Shown here: piece by piece, positions 55,160 to 64,000 of the stretch | Layout of the letters: every line of letters starts with the position of its first letter | Position numbering within the stretch: position 1 is the stretch's first letter | Origin: Anaeromyxobacter sp. | GTDB lineage: Bacteria > Myxococcota > Myxococcia > Myxococcales > Anaeromyxobacteraceae | Reading direction: 5' to 3' | Length of the DNA stretch: 64,000 nucleotides | NCBI GenBank assembly: GCA_025360965.1 | Contig: JANYBC010000255.1 | Location: forward strand, 1-64,000 | Notes under the pieces: generated by a model | Database searches by the model: none | Told to the model about the DNA's origin: nothing | Seen by the model: only the letters and a program-made list of their open reading frames with translations | Program-made: the position numbers and the translations under genes

Positions 55160-56370
55160 GCCTTCCCCACCTGCATCTTGCCCACCTCGCGCAGCAGCGC
55201 CTCCGCCTCCGGCCTGGGCATCACGTTCTTCACCTCGAAGAGGGCGAAGGTGAGCAGCTCCTCCAGCCCCTCCAGCGAGCGGGCCTTGGCGGCGGCGCCC
55301 CGGTAGGAGCCGGTGGCCGTGACGTTGGCCAGCACCCGGGCCACGTCGAGGTCACCGTCGGCGCCGAAGCGAATCCCCTCGAAGACGAAGCGCCGCCCCT
55401 CCGGCATCCGGGAGAAGTAGCTGTCGAGCCGCCGCTCGGCGCCGGGGCGGGCTCCGGCCAGCGCGGCGTGGACCCGCTTGAAGATGCGCCGGTAGAGCGA
55501 GAAGGGGCCACCCTGGCGAACCAGTGTGTCGCTGCTGCCGGTCGCGGCTTCGATGCCCGGCCCGGCCCCGAGGATGGCGTTGACGAGCGGTGACTCGACG
55601 GCCGGTGCCAGCACGCCGGCCTCGAGGAGCGGCGCCGCCTCTCGCAGGGCGAAGAGCAGCCCGAGCCGGCTCTCGTCGGCCGCCTCGGCGAAGGTCCGGC
55701 GGCCCTCCAGCGCCTCGAGGAGCCGGTGGCCGAACTCGCCCAACCCGGCCGGGATGGGGCCGCGCCGGGTCAGCAGCGCGCCGCGACCGCCGACCGCGGC
55801 CAGCAGCCGCTCGGTCTCGTCGACCCGCTTGAGCCCCTCCAGCAGCAGGTCGCGGGTCCGCTCCGGGAGCCGCACCTCGTTCTGCTCGCCGTGCGGCCCC
55901 TCCACGAAGAGGAACTCGCCCTCGGTGTCGAGGAAGGCGTTGAGGAGGATCTCGCGGACCTGCGCGGCCACGCCGGCGTAGAGGTCGGCGGCGGTGATGA
56001 CCCCCTCGTCCACCAGCACCTGCCCGAGCAGCCGGCCCGGCTCCACCTCGCCTCCCAGGCGGTCCAGGGCCTCGCGGCCGATCAGGCCGCCGCGCCAGAG
56101 CACCGGGCCGAGCCGGTCGCCCGGCTCGGAGGAGGCGGCGAAGACCAGCTGCCCCTCGCGGAAGTAGAGGCTGCGCCGGTGCGGGCGCTCGCCGGCCGAG
56201 GCGCCGCCCGGGCCGGCGAAGGAGAGCCGCAGCACCCCGCTCTTGAGCGAGGTGAAGATGAGCTGGACCACCTCGAGGATGGAGAGCGCCGAGAGCGTGC
56301 CGGCCAGCCAGGGGCGGCCGTCGTGCGGCGCCTCCAGCTCGCTCTCCCCGCTGCCGTGTGGCTCGCCCAC
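55156..56370 (-). CDS. DUF4388 (PATAN-type) domain protein
   Basis: 404 residues. The N-terminal 110 residues match DUF4388/PATAN ([52 protein letters not shown]), a domain common in deltaproteobacterial signalling and motility proteins. The rest is a repeat of [31 protein letters not shown] type helices plus a C-terminal domain with no assigned name. No transmembrane segment. GTG start; 16 bp after proS and coupled to pyrF. Precise role unknown. Confidence 0.8.
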   Translation of the reverse strand: MGEPHGSGESELEAPHDGRPWLAGTLSALSILEVVQLIFTSLKSGVLRLSFAGPGGASAGERPHRRSLYFREGQLVFAASSEPGDRLGPVLWRGGLIGREALDRLGGEVEPGRLLGQVLVDEGVITAADLYAGVAAQVREILLNAFLDTEGEFLFVEGPHGEQNEVRLPERTRDLLLEGLKRVDETERLLAAVGGRGALLTRRGPIPAGLGEFGHRLLEALEGRRTFAEAADESRLGLLFALREAAPLLEAGVLAPAVESPLVNAILGAGPGIEAATGSSDTLVRQGGPFSLYRRIFKRVHAALAGARPGAERRLDSYFSRMPEGRRFVFEGIRFGADGDLDVARVLANVTATGSYRGAAAKARSLEGLEELLTFALFEVKNVMPRPEAEALLREVGKMQVGKA

Positions 56371-56386
56371 CCGTCGCTCCCTTCGC

Positions 56387-58105
56387 CTACCGCCCGGCCA
56401 CCAGCGCCGCAGCCTTGGCGGCCACCTCGCCGATGGGGACCAGGGTGACCTCCTTGCCGCCGCGCAGCTTCCACTCCACCTTGCCCTCGGCCAGCCCCTT
56501 CTTGCCGACGGCGATCCGGACCGGGTGGCCGATCAGGTCGGCGTCCTTGAACTTCACGCCCGGCCGCTCGTCCCGCTCGTCGAAGAGCACGTCGACCCCG
56601 GCCGCGGTCAGCGCTGCCACCACCTGCTCGGCCGCCTCGACCAGCTCCGGCTCCTTGCCGAGCGTCAGCACCGCGACGTGGAACGGGGCGATGGCGAGCG
56701 GGAAGACGATGCCGTCGGCGTCGTGGTGCAGCTCGATGGCGGCGGCCAGGATGCGCTCCACGCCGATGCCGTAGCTCCCCATGACGATGGGCACCTGGGC
56801 CCCGGACGCGTCGAGGACGCTGGCCTTCAGGGACTCGGAGTACTTGGTGCCGAGCTTGAAGATGTGCCCGACCTCGAGCGCCTTGAAGACGTCGAGCGTT
56901 CCGTCGCAGCGCGGGCAGCCCTCGCCGGCCTTGACGCTGCGCAGCTCGGCCAGCTTCCCGTGGACTAGCAGGTCGCGCCGCACGTCGACGCCCTTCCAGT
57001 GGAAGCCGTCCTCATTGGCGCCGGTGACCATGTTGGTCCGGTCGGCCACCGAGGGATCGACGAAGACCGGCGCCGCCGTGAAGCTGACCGCGCCGAGCGA
57101 GCCGGCGCTGGCCCCCATGATAGCCGGGATCTCGTCGGCCCGGGCCGGGCGGACCTCGACGGCCCCGGTGGCGGTCTGCAGCTTGGCCTCGTTGAGCTCC
57201 TGGTCGCCGCGCACCACCGCCACCACCGGCTTGCCGTCGGCCACGTAGATCAGCGACTTGAGCTGGCGCCTGGCGCCGACGCCGTAGGGCTGGCGCTGCA
57301 GCGCCTCGATGGTCACCACGCCGGGCGTGGCGAACTTCTCCAGCGCCGGCGGGCCGGGCTGGTCGGGGAGCTGCTCGAGGCGGGAGGTGGCGGTCTCGGT
57401 GTTGGCGGCGTACCGGCACTTCGGGCAGGCGGCGACCAGATCCTCGCCGGCGTCGGTGCGGACCATGAACTCGGACGACTCCGAGCCGCCCATCGAGCCG
57501 GAGTGGGCCTGCACGGCCACGAAGTCGAGGCCGCAGCGGGTGAAGATCTTCTGGTAGGCCTGGCGCTGGTCCTCGTAGCTCTTGTCGAGGCCGGCCCGGT
57601 CGACGTCGAAGGAGTAGGCGTCCTTCATGGTGAACTGTCGGACCCGCAGCAGCCCGGACTTGGGGCGCGGCTCGTCGCGGAACTTCGACTGGATCTGGTA
57701 CCAGACCTGCGGCAGCTGCCGGTAGGAGCGCAGCTCGTCGCGGGCGATGGCGGTGAAGATCTCCTCGTGGGTCATGCCGAGGCAGTAGTCGCCGCCCTTG
57801 CGGTCCTTGAGCCGGAACATGTTGTCGCCCATCACGTCCCAGCGCCCCGACTCCTTCCAGAGGTCGGCCGGGTGGAGGGCCGGCAGGTAGAACTCCTGCG
57901 CCCCGATCGCCTCCATCTCCTCGCGGATGATCTGCTCGATGCGGGTGAGCGAGCGCCTGGCGAGGGGGAGGTAGTCGTAGATGCCGGCGCCGAGCTGCCG
58001 GACGAAGCCGGCCCGGACCAGCAGCTTGTGCGAGGCGACCGTGGCGTCGGTCGGGGCTTCCTTGAGGGTCGGGATGAAGGCCTTGGAGGCGCGGACGGCG
58101 GGCAT
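56387..58105 (-). CDS. proS: Prolyl-tRNA synthetase (bacterial type)
   Basis: Charges tRNA-Pro. 572 residues, as for E. coli ProS. Class II motifs: motif 1 around [22 protein letters not shown], motif 2 [26 protein letters not shown], motif 3 [16 protein letters not shown]. Between them lies the INS editing domain (about 225-400) of the bacterial type. The ORF-track start at 58201 is too long; ATG at 58105 ([18 protein letters not shown]) is conventional. TATAAC lies 9 nt before it on the minus strand. Heads the run proS-DUF4388-pyrF-ybaK. Confidence 0.97.
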   Translation of the reverse strand: MPAVRASKAFIPTLKEAPTDATVASHKLLVRAGFVRQLGAGIYDYLPLARRSLTRIEQIIREEMEAIGAQEFYLPALHPADLWKESGRWDVMGDNMFRLKDRKGGDYCLGMTHEEIFTAIARDELRSYRQLPQVWYQIQSKFRDEPRPKSGLLRVRQFTMKDAYSFDVDRAGLDKSYEDQRQAYQKIFTRCGLDFVAVQAHSGSMGGSESSEFMVRTDAGEDLVAACPKCRYAANTETATSRLEQLPDQPGPPALEKFATPGVVTIEALQRQPYGVGARRQLKSLIYVADGKPVVAVVRGDQELNEAKLQTATGAVEVRPARADEIPAIMGASAGSLGAVSFTAAPVFVDPSVADRTNMVTGANEDGFHWKGVDVRRDLLVHGKLAELRSVKAGEGCPRCDGTLDVFKALEVGHIFKLGTKYSESLKASVLDASGAQVPIVMGSYGIGVERILAAAIELHHDADGIVFPLAIAPFHVAVLTLGKEPELVEAAEQVVAALTAAGVDVLFDERDERPGVKFKDADLIGHPVRIAVGKKGLAEGKVEWKLRGGKEVTLVPIGEVAAKAAALVAGR

Positions 58106-58114
58106 GGTCCGCGC

Positions 58115-58120
58115 GTTATA
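58115..58120 (-). promoter_or_regulatory. Candidate -10 box of proS
   Basis: TATAAC on the minus strand, 9 nt before the proS ATG, in a 152-bp gap shared with the divergent cytochrome gene. No -35 is convincing. Confidence 0.4.
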
Positions 58121-58257
58121 CCCCGGAGCCACGCGGCGGTGCAGGCGGCGCACGGGGTCGGGCGTGGGGTGCGGGGCTCGCATCCCCCTTCCCTCCCGCA
58201 CGCCGGGACGGTACTCCTCGTCCGGGGTGGCGCGAGACCTCCCCGGGGAGCCGACGC

Positions 58258-59598
58258 GTGGAATTGCCGGAGCTGGCGCGGAGCGTGGGGGTCGGGCCGG
58301 TCCTCGGCCTGGGGGGGATCGCCGCGGCGGTCCTGCTGCAGCTCGCCGTCGGCCTCACCCTGCTGCTGCCGGCGCTGCGCTGGTGGTCGGGGAGGCGCTG
58401 CGGAGAGGCGGCGCCGGCTTGGTCCGAGTGGCTCGATCGCCGTGGCCGGCCGCTGCGGCGCCGGGTGCTGATCGCCACCCTGCTCACCACCCACCTCTAC
58501 GGGCTGCTGCTGGTGGCGACCTTCCCGCGCCTGCCGGCCGCGCTGCTCGAGGCCCTGCGCAGCCGGTTCGGCAGCGACGCCGCCGGCACGCTGCTGCAGC
58601 TCGCCGCGTGGGGGCTGCTGCGCCTGGCGGTGAGCGTCGCGCTGGCCGGGCTGCTCCTGCTCTGGACGGCCTCGCGGAGCCGCTCCGAGGCCCGGCCCGA
58701 CCTGGCCCGGGTCGCAGCCTGGATCGCCGCGGGCGGATTCGGCGCGGCGGCGCTGTCCGCCGGGCTGGCGGCGCAGACCCTGACCCCGTGGCAGCTCGAG
58801 GCGGTGCAGGGCGAGCTGCCGATGGCCACGGTGGTGGCGGGGCTCGGGCTGGCCCTGGCCGCGGCGCTGGCGCTCGGTCTCGGGTCGCTGCTCTGGCAGG
58901 GGGGCGCCTGGACCGCCGTGCGCACGCAGCGGCTGGCGAGCGTCCTGCTGGCGCTGGCGCTGGTGGTCGCCGGGAGCGGCGAGTTGGTGCGCGAGTCGCT
59001 GCGCCGGCCATGGCTGATCGGGGGCGGGAAGGTCGGCCTGCTCTACCTCAACGGGCTCACGCCCGACGAGGTGCAGCGGGCCCGCGCCGACGGGCTGGGG
59101 AGCGTCCGGCCGGTCCTCGGCGCCGACGGGGCCCCCTCCGGCGCTCGCATCTTCCGCGCCGCCTGCACGCCCTGCCATTCGCCGCGCGGGCTCCGCGGCG
59201 CGGTGGACGGGCTGCCTCCGGCGGCCATCGCCGCCTGGCTGCCGCGGCTGGATCGGGTCCGAGGCCGGATGCCGCCCTTCCCCGGCAACGCCGCCGACGC
59301 CGCGGCCCTGACCCTCTACCTGGCCGGCCTCGACGGCCGCCTCGACGAGACGCTGCTCCCGCCGCCGGGGCCGCTCATCGCCGCCGGCCGGCGCGTCATG
59401 GAGTACCGCTGCCTCGGCTGTCACCGCGACCTGCCGCTGCGCAAGCGGGTGGCCGGCTGGTCCATGCCGTTCGCCTACGAGGCGATCGGCCGGCTGCCGA
59501 AGCTCAACCCGGGCATGCCGGCCTTCGGCGGCACCGAGCAGGAGCGCCGGGCCCTGGCGGCCTGGCTCGCAGCGCTCGGCGCGGGGCTGGCGGACTAG
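58258..59598 (+). CDS. Six-helix membrane protein with two C-terminal c-type heme sites
   Basis: 446 residues. Six transmembrane segments (about 12-40, 70-90, 115-140, 158-180, 188-212, 222-240) precede a periplasmic C-terminal half with two CxxCH motifs, CTPCH (about residue 303) and CLGCH (about 385), and conserved Met-containing stretches such as GRMPPF and GMPAFGG that could be axial ligands. It looks like a membrane-bound diheme electron-transfer protein, but no named family is recognised. GTG start. It is divergent from proS and is not in an operon with respiratory genes here. Confidence 0.75.
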   Translation: MELPELARSVGVGPVLGLGGIAAAVLLQLAVGLTLLLPALRWWSGRRCGEAAPAWSEWLDRRGRPLRRRVLIATLLTTHLYGLLLVATFPRLPAALLEALRSRFGSDAAGTLLQLAAWGLLRLAVSVALAGLLLLWTASRSRSEARPDLARVAAWIAAGGFGAAALSAGLAAQTLTPWQLEAVQGELPMATVVAGLGLALAAALALGLGSLLWQGGAWTAVRTQRLASVLLALALVVAGSGELVRESLRRPWLIGGGKVGLLYLNGLTPDEVQRARADGLGSVRPVLGADGAPSGARIFRAACTPCHSPRGLRGAVDGLPPAAIAAWLPRLDRVRGRMPPFPGNAADAAALTLYLAGLDGRLDETLLPPPGPLIAAGRRVMEYRCLGCHRDLPLRKRVAGWSMPFAYEAIGRLPKLNPGMPAFGGTEQERRALAAWLAALGAGLAD

Positions 59599-59729
59599 GG
59601 AAGGCAGGGCGGCGCGGCACGCCGGTGTAGTCAGGGGTGCGCCTCCCTCCTCACGCCGCTCCGCGGACGGCCGGGGACCGCGTGCTAGGCTCCTCCCCGC
59701 AGCGCGCTCCTCGCGCCGGAGGTCCCCCC

Positions 59730-61154
59730 GTGCGTCGCATCCTCGCTCCGCTCATCCTGTCCGCCGCCGTCGCCACCCTCGCCGCCGGCTGTGGCTCGCC
59801 CGCGCCGCACGCCCCGCCGCCGGCCACGCCCCCCTCGGCGTCGGCCGTCAACGCCCTGGCCGACCTGCCGCAGGACCTCTCCCTGCCTCCGGGCCAGCGC
59901 AACTTCTGGGACCTCGACCGCGGCTTCGCCCTCTCCGACGGCGGCGACGACCAGTTCGACCGGGCCGTGCAGCTCCACCTCGGCCTCCCCAACCCGGTGC
60001 CGAGCGCCAACTCGCTGGCCGGCGACCTCGGCCCCGACCTGACCCCCTTCCCGTTCGACCAGGTGCTCGCCGAGCTCTCCTTCACGACGCCGGTGGTGAC
60101 CCGCGACTCAGGCCGGCTCGCCGCCGTGGTGCCGCTGGTCCCGGCCTCGCTCGGCCACGAACTGGTGCTGGCCGGGAGCCACGGGGTCCCGGCCGCCGGC
60201 GGCGGGCCGCTCGGGACGCGGCTGTCGCAGGCCATCGACCTCCCGGCCGCCTCGGGGAACATGTTGCTCGGCTGGACCCACCACGGGGTGGTGCTCGACG
60301 GGACCATCCCCGGCGCAGCGCCGTCCTGGCGCGTCGCGGTTCGCGACACCGCCAGCGGCAACGAGCTGGTCGCTTTCACCTCCGGCGTGGGGAACCCCGG
60401 GCCGGTGGTCCCCCTCGACGTCTCGGCCTTCGCGGGGCGCCGGGTCGAGCTCCTCTTCGACCTGGTCGGCTCGCCGCGCGGGTACATGGCGATCGACGAC
60501 GTCTCGATCATGAGCGGCGGCAACCAGCTCGTCGTCAACGGGAGCTTCGAGGAGGCCACCCTGGCCCCCTGGACCGTGACCGGTCCCGACCAGCCCTGCC
60601 AGGTGGTCTCGGGGAAGCGCGACGTGAAGGGACTGCAGGTGGAGCGGCGGGTCCTGGCCCGGCCCGAGGCGCGCTGGGCCCGCTTCGTCGATCGCTTCAC
60701 CAACCTCGGCACCACCACAGTCACCACCGAGGCGAACTATCTGCACGAGCTCGGCGCCGGCCTGGAGGCGGTGATCCAGCGGAGCGGCAACCAGAAGTCG
60801 CTCTCCTCCTGGGACGGCAACGGGGTCCACCCTGCCCGGCGGGATCTCGCCATCGTCTACGGGGCCAGCGCGCTGCCGACCGCCTTCCGCTCCTCCACCG
60901 CCAGCCTGCTGGCCGACGGCTCCCCCTACGTCTGGACCCGCTTCCCGCTCAGCGTGGCGCCGGGCCAGACCAGGGTCGTCGTCCACTTCGTGGTGCTGGC
61001 CGAGAGCCGGACCGGCGACACCGCCTGGGACGCGACCACCCGCTCGGCGCTGGCCGACCGGGAGGCGGCCGCCATCGTCAACGGCTTCTGGAGCAGCGCC
61101 GCCTACCGCGAGGGGATGACCGCGGAGGACCAGGCCGGGCTCGTCAACTTCTAG
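59730..61154 (+). CDS. Predicted lipoprotein with a carbohydrate-binding-like domain, function unknown
   Basis: 474 residues. GTG at 59730 follows GGAGG and yields a lipoprotein signal (LILSAAVATLAAGC, Cys21). The track start at 59637 lies upstream of the ribosome site. Residues about 150-305 read as a jelly-roll-like segment with NGSFEEATLAPWTVTGP, as in CBM-like or choice-of-anchor domains. Residues about 310-470 show a second domain (RWARFVDRFTNLGTTTV). No family is assigned. Its last 11 bp overlap the ispG end on the opposite strand. Confidence 0.65.
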   Translation: MRRILAPLILSAAVATLAAGCGSPAPHAPPPATPPSASAVNALADLPQDLSLPPGQRNFWDLDRGFALSDGGDDQFDRAVQLHLGLPNPVPSANSLAGDLGPDLTPFPFDQVLAELSFTTPVVTRDSGRLAAVVPLVPASLGHELVLAGSHGVPAAGGGPLGTRLSQAIDLPAASGNMLLGWTHHGVVLDGTIPGAAPSWRVAVRDTASGNELVAFTSGVGNPGPVVPLDVSAFAGRRVELLFDLVGSPRGYMAIDDVSIMSGGNQLVVNGSFEEATLAPWTVTGPDQPCQVVSGKRDVKGLQVERRVLARPEARWARFVDRFTNLGTTTVTTEANYLHELGAGLEAVIQRSGNQKSLSSWDGNGVHPARRDLAIVYGASALPTAFRSSTASLLADGSPYVWTRFPLSVAPGQTRVVVHFVVLAESRTGDTAWDATTRSALADREAAAIVNGFWSSAAYREGMTAEDQAGLVNF

Positions 61155-62256
61155 GCGTCCGCTCGGCGGCGATCTGCAGCGCCTCCCCGATCAGCGCCTC
61201 CTCCAGCTCCTCGGCCTTCATCCGCTTCACGATCTTGCCGGCCTTGAAGAGCAGCCCGACGCCGCCGTGGCCGTAGGCGACGCCGACGTCGGCCGCCGCC
61301 GCCTCGCCGGGCCCGTTCACCTCGCAGCCCATCACCGCCACCGAGACCTCGCCCTTGACGGCCGAGAGCCGCTGCTCGACCCGCTCGGCGATGGGGATCA
61401 TGGCCACCGAGCAGCGCCCGCAGGTCGGGCAGGAGGTGAGCGTGGCGCCGCCGAACTTGAGGCCGAGGGCCTTGAGCAGCATGCGCGCCACCTTGACCTC
61501 CTCGACCGGGTCGGCGGTCAGCGAGATGCGGATGGTGTCGCCGATGCCGTCGGCCAGCAGGATGCCGAGCCCGGCCGCCGACTTGACGGTCCCGCCCAGC
61601 AGCGTCCCGGCCTCGGTGACGCCGAGGTGGAGCGGGTAGTCGAACTTCTTCGAGAAGAGCCGGTTGGCGGCCACCGTCATGGCCACGTCGTGGGCCTTGA
61701 GCGAGACCTTGATCTCCCGGTAGCCCTCGTCCTCGAGGAAGCGGATGTGGCGCTCGGCGCTCTCCACCATCCCCTCGGCGGTGGGCCAGCCGTGCTTGTC
61801 GACGATGTCCTGCTCCAGCGACCCGGCGTTGACGCCGATGCGGATCGGCACCATCCGCTCCTGGGCCGCCTTGACCACCTCGCGGACCCGGTCGCGCGAG
61901 CCGATGTTGCCGGGGTTGAGCCGGATGGCGTGGATGCCGGCGTCGAGCGCGCGCAGCGCCAGCCGGTAGTCGAAGTGGATGTCGGCCACCAGCGGGATGG
62001 GCGTGGCCTTGCAGATGGACGGGAGCGCGTCGGCCGCCTCGGCGCCGGGCACCGCCACCCGCACGATGTCGGCCCCGGCCTCGGCCAGGGCGCGGATCTG
62101 GGCCAGCGTGGCTGCCGCGTCGGCGGTGTCGGTGGTGGTCATCGACTGCACCGAGACCGGCGCGCCGCCGCCGATGGCGACGCCGCCGACCTTCACCTGT
62201 CGCGTCGGGCGCCTGGCGCCGAGCGCCGACTCCTCACCCTGACCGTATCCACCCAT
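61144..62256 (-). CDS. ispG: 4-hydroxy-3-methylbut-2-en-1-yl diphosphate synthase (IspG/GcpE)
   Basis: [4Fe-4S] enzyme of the MEP isoprenoid pathway. 370 residues, short bacterial form. Motifs are PVSVQSMTTTDT, VADIHFDYRLAL, RLNPGNIG, the cluster ligands SCPTCGRCSV and GCEVNGPGEA. ATG at 62256 follows GGGAGGTGG and replaces the longer track start. It lies 65 bp after the DsbA-like gene on the same strand. Confidence 0.96.
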   Translation of the reverse strand: MGGYGQGEESALGARRPTRQVKVGGVAIGGGAPVSVQSMTTTDTADAAATLAQIRALAEAGADIVRVAVPGAEAADALPSICKATPIPLVADIHFDYRLALRALDAGIHAIRLNPGNIGSRDRVREVVKAAQERMVPIRIGVNAGSLEQDIVDKHGWPTAEGMVESAERHIRFLEDEGYREIKVSLKAHDVAMTVAANRLFSKKFDYPLHLGVTEAGTLLGGTVKSAAGLGILLADGIGDTIRISLTADPVEEVKVARMLLKALGLKFGGATLTSCPTCGRCSVAMIPIAERVEQRLSAVKGEVSVAVMGCEVNGPGEAAAADVGVAYGHGGVGLLFKAGKIVKRMKAEELEEALIGEALQIAAERTPRS

Positions 62257-62321
62257 AGGGTCCACCTCCCGGCGCTCCGATCCTAATGGCCGGACCGCCG
62301 GGCTTCCACCGAGAGCCGCGG

Positions 62322-63371
62322 CTACTTCTTGGGGGCCAGCTCGGCGTCGACGAGGGCCGTGAAGGCCTCGAGCTTCTGGGCGCCGGAGATGAGCCGGCCG
62401 TTGATGAAGAAGGCCGGGGTGCCGCGCACGCCGGCGTCGTTGCCGGCCTTGAAGTGGTCGGCCACCAGCTTGGCCTTCTCGCCGGAGTCGAGGCACTTGC
62501 TGAAGCGCCCCTCGTCGAGCTTCAGGTCGCGGGCGTAGGCCTTGAGGTCGGTGATCTCGAGCTTGGGCGTGGCCGCGAAGAGCCGGTCGTGCATCTCCCA
62601 GTACTTGCCCTGGTCACCGGCGCAGTGGGCCGCCTCAGCCGCCTTGGGGGCGAGGTTGTGGTTGGGGAGCGGGTAGTCGCGGTAGACCAGCCGCAGCTTG
62701 CCCTTGTACTTCTCCAGCTCGAGGAGGTCCTTCACGGTGGCCTCGGCCTTGGAGCAGTAGGGGCACTGGAAGTCGGAGAATTCGACGATGGTGACCGGCG
62801 CGTTGTCCGGGCCCTTCGACGGCCCGGTGGCGGCGACCTCGACCTTGGACGGCAGGTAGGGGGCCAGCAGCACCTCCACCTTGGCGTCGGCGCGGAGCTG
62901 GTCGATGTACTGGGCCAGCACCGCCTCGCTCTTCTGGCGGCGGAGGAACTGGACGATCTGCGGCTTGACCTGATCGAACGGCTCCTTCACCTGCCCGGCG
63001 GCCTTGGCGCGCTCGTAGAGGGCCCGGACCTCCTCGTCGGTCGGCTCGCCGACCTTGGGCGAGAGCACGACGCGGAGGAACTCGTCGACCGGCTTGCCGG
63101 CCACCTTGGCCTTGGCCTCGATCAGCTTCTGGTTGATGAGCTGGTCGAGCGCCGCCTTGCGCATGTCGTAGGTGCGCTGCTCCATGTCGTTCAGCTCGCC
63201 GCGGATCGACTTGTCGACGTCGCCGGCGGTGATCACCTCGGCGCCGATCCGGGCGACCGGCGCGTTGATCCCGGAGGCGGCCGCGGTGTCGGAGGCCTGC
63301 GTCGGGCGGGTGGACTGGCAGGCGATGGCGGCCGAGGCGAGCAGGCCGAGGACGACGTGACGGATGTGCAT
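62322..63371 (-). CDS. Lipoprotein with SurA-like N-terminus and DsbA-like thioredoxin domain
   Basis: 349 residues. Lipobox LLASAAIAC places it on a membrane. Residues about 40-165 form a helical SurA N-terminal-like chaperone region (TAGDVDKSIRGEL, LINQKLIEAKAKVAG). Residues about 185-345 are a DsbA/thioredoxin_4 domain with active site FQCPYCSKAE and the cis-Pro RGTPAFFING. It is likely a periplasmic thiol oxidoreductase for substrates held by its own chaperone part. ATG at 63371 is chosen; the track frame extends upstream. Adjacent to ispG, with no clear functional link. Confidence 0.85.
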   Translation of the reverse strand: MHIRHVVLGLLASAAIACQSTRPTQASDTAAASGINAPVARIGAEVITAGDVDKSIRGELNDMEQRTYDMRKAALDQLINQKLIEAKAKVAGKPVDEFLRVVLSPKVGEPTDEEVRALYERAKAAGQVKEPFDQVKPQIVQFLRRQKSEAVLAQYIDQLRADAKVEVLLAPYLPSKVEVAATGPSKGPDNAPVTIVEFSDFQCPYCSKAEATVKDLLELEKYKGKLRLVYRDYPLPNHNLAPKAAEAAHCAGDQGKYWEMHDRLFAATPKLEITDLKAYARDLKLDEGRFSKCLDSGEKAKLVADHFKAGNDAGVRGTPAFFINGRLISGAQKLEAFTALVDAELAPKK

Positions 63372-63510
63372 GGGACTCCAGACGGGGGATGAGGAAAGAA
63401 CGGGGCAATTTGCATCGTCCCGGGGCTCAAGGTCAATCGGCGAGGGCCGGCCGCCATTCCCTGGCCCTGGCTCCTTCCCGCCCCGAAAGCGGTAGACTCC
63501 GCCTCCGCCC

Positions 63511-64000
63511 ATGAGCACCACCGACACTTGGAATCCAGACCAGTACGCCCGCTTCGCCGGCGAGCGGCGGCAGCCGTGGGACGATCTCACCGCGCTGCTC
63601 TCGCCGCTCAGCCGACCGCGGGTCGTCGACCTCGGCTGCGGCGACGGCGCGCTGACGGCGGAGCTGCACGGGCGGCTCCAGGCGCGGGAGACGGTGGGCG
63701 TCGACAGCTCGCCGGCCATGCTGGAGCGGGCGGCGCCGCGTGCCGGGGCCGGGCTGCGCTTCAAGCAGGGTGACGCAGGCAGCTTCAGCGGCGGGCCGTT
63801 CGACCTGGTCTTCTCCAACGCGGCGCTCCACTGGGTAGCGGACCACGCCGCCTTGCTGCCCCGCCTCGCCGCGCTGCTGGCGCCGGGCGGCCAGCTCGCG
63901 GTGCAGGTGCCGGTGAACGACCAGCACCCCTCGCACCTGGAGGCGGCGGCGACCGCGGCCGAGCCGCCCTTCGAGGCGGCGCTGGGGGGCTGGCGCCGGG
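63511..64000 (+). CDS. SAM-dependent methyltransferase, Tam-like (3' end outside window)
   Basis: The first 163 codons are present. Begins TWNPDQYARFAGERRQPWDDL, the pattern of trans-aconitate 2-methyltransferase. SAM-binding motif I is VVDLGCGDGAL, motif II VGVDSSPAML, and motif III DLVFSNAALHWV with LLAPGGQLAVQVP follow. It would methylate a carboxylate such as trans-aconitate, but the specificity is not certain. Runs off the right edge. A TAGACT at 63493 lies 12 nt upstream of ATG. Confidence 0.85.
   Translation, partial: MSTTDTWNPDQYARFAGERRQPWDDLTALLSPLSRPRVVDLGCGDGALTAELHGRLQARETVGVDSSPAMLERAAPRAGAGLRFKQGDAGSFSGGPFDLVFSNAALHWVADHAALLPRLAALLAPGGQLAVQVPVNDQHPSHLEAAATAAEPPFEAALGGWRR

Overview
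The window is one contig segment of a very GC-rich bacterial chromosome (wobble positions almost all G/C, so long antisense shadow ORFs are everywhere). Gene content points to a myxobacterium-type deltaproteobacterium, most likely Anaeromyxobacter or a close relative. Supporting features are a large-form isocitrate lyase, a cysteine-rich ferrochelatase, a CarH-type B12/MerR regulator, several Ser/Thr kinases, a DUF4388 protein, a diheme membrane cytochrome and a full [NiFe]-hydrogenase maturation set. The genus call is inference; no rRNA or tRNA gene was seen.

Layout. 0-4.2 kb: end of aceA, hemH, and a secreted S9 peptidase. 4.2-11.6 kb: an accessory block rich in nucleases: NERD-SF1 helicase, a YjjJ-type HipA kinase, a DUF222-like HNH protein, a small internally duplicated protein, an HNH_2 nuclease and an EVE-like/HNH_2 fusion. 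11.9-18.3 kb: topA, a two-gene toxin-antitoxin-like pair (HTH plus MNT-fold nucleotidyltransferase) with its own palindrome, ettA, and a DUF2721 membrane protein. 18.4-24.3 kb (minus): hemerythrin, M1 peptidase, Ser/Thr kinase fused to a degenerate cyclase domain, and an intact class III cyclase. 24.4-30.9 kb (plus): hydrogenase protease followed by hypF-C-D-E-A-B, closed by a strong hairpin. 31.0-32.6 kb: an IS91-type transposase broken by one in-frame TGA.

33.0-34.5 kb: an AAA/DUF4143 ATPase behind a perfect AT-rich palindrome. 34.8-40.7 kb (minus): CarH-like regulator, LarA homologue, PlsC, amidase with a coupled Tat microprotein, and a ClC channel. 41-43.4 kb: maeB and its terminator. 43.5-44 kb: DUF302 protein with a coupled 29-residue membrane peptide. 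44-51.2 kb: a five-gene export operon (ABC ATPase, two permeases, LolA-like carrier, outer-membrane barrel) divergent from a marR gene. 51.3-54 kb: CPXCG protein, Smr protein, a pseudokinase and an ECF sigma factor. 54-64 kb: ybaK, pyrF, DUF4388, proS, a diheme membrane cytochrome, a lipoprotein, ispG, a SurA-like/DsbA lipoprotein and the start of a tam-like methyltransferase.

How parts fit. The hyp genes build and insert the Fe(CN)2CO-Ni centre of a [NiFe] hydrogenase whose structural genes are outside the window. The 44-50.6 kb operon looks like a LolCDE/MacB-like path from inner membrane to outer membrane under MarR control. The most unusual material is the nuclease block with its 12-bp iterons, the nucleotidyltransferase pair, the two degenerate signalling proteins (pseudo-cyclase on a kinase; pseudokinase beside a sigma factor), the two microproteins read by overlapping starts, and a recurrent TAnnnT hexamer 6-7 nt before start codons that suggests frequent leaderless transcription.
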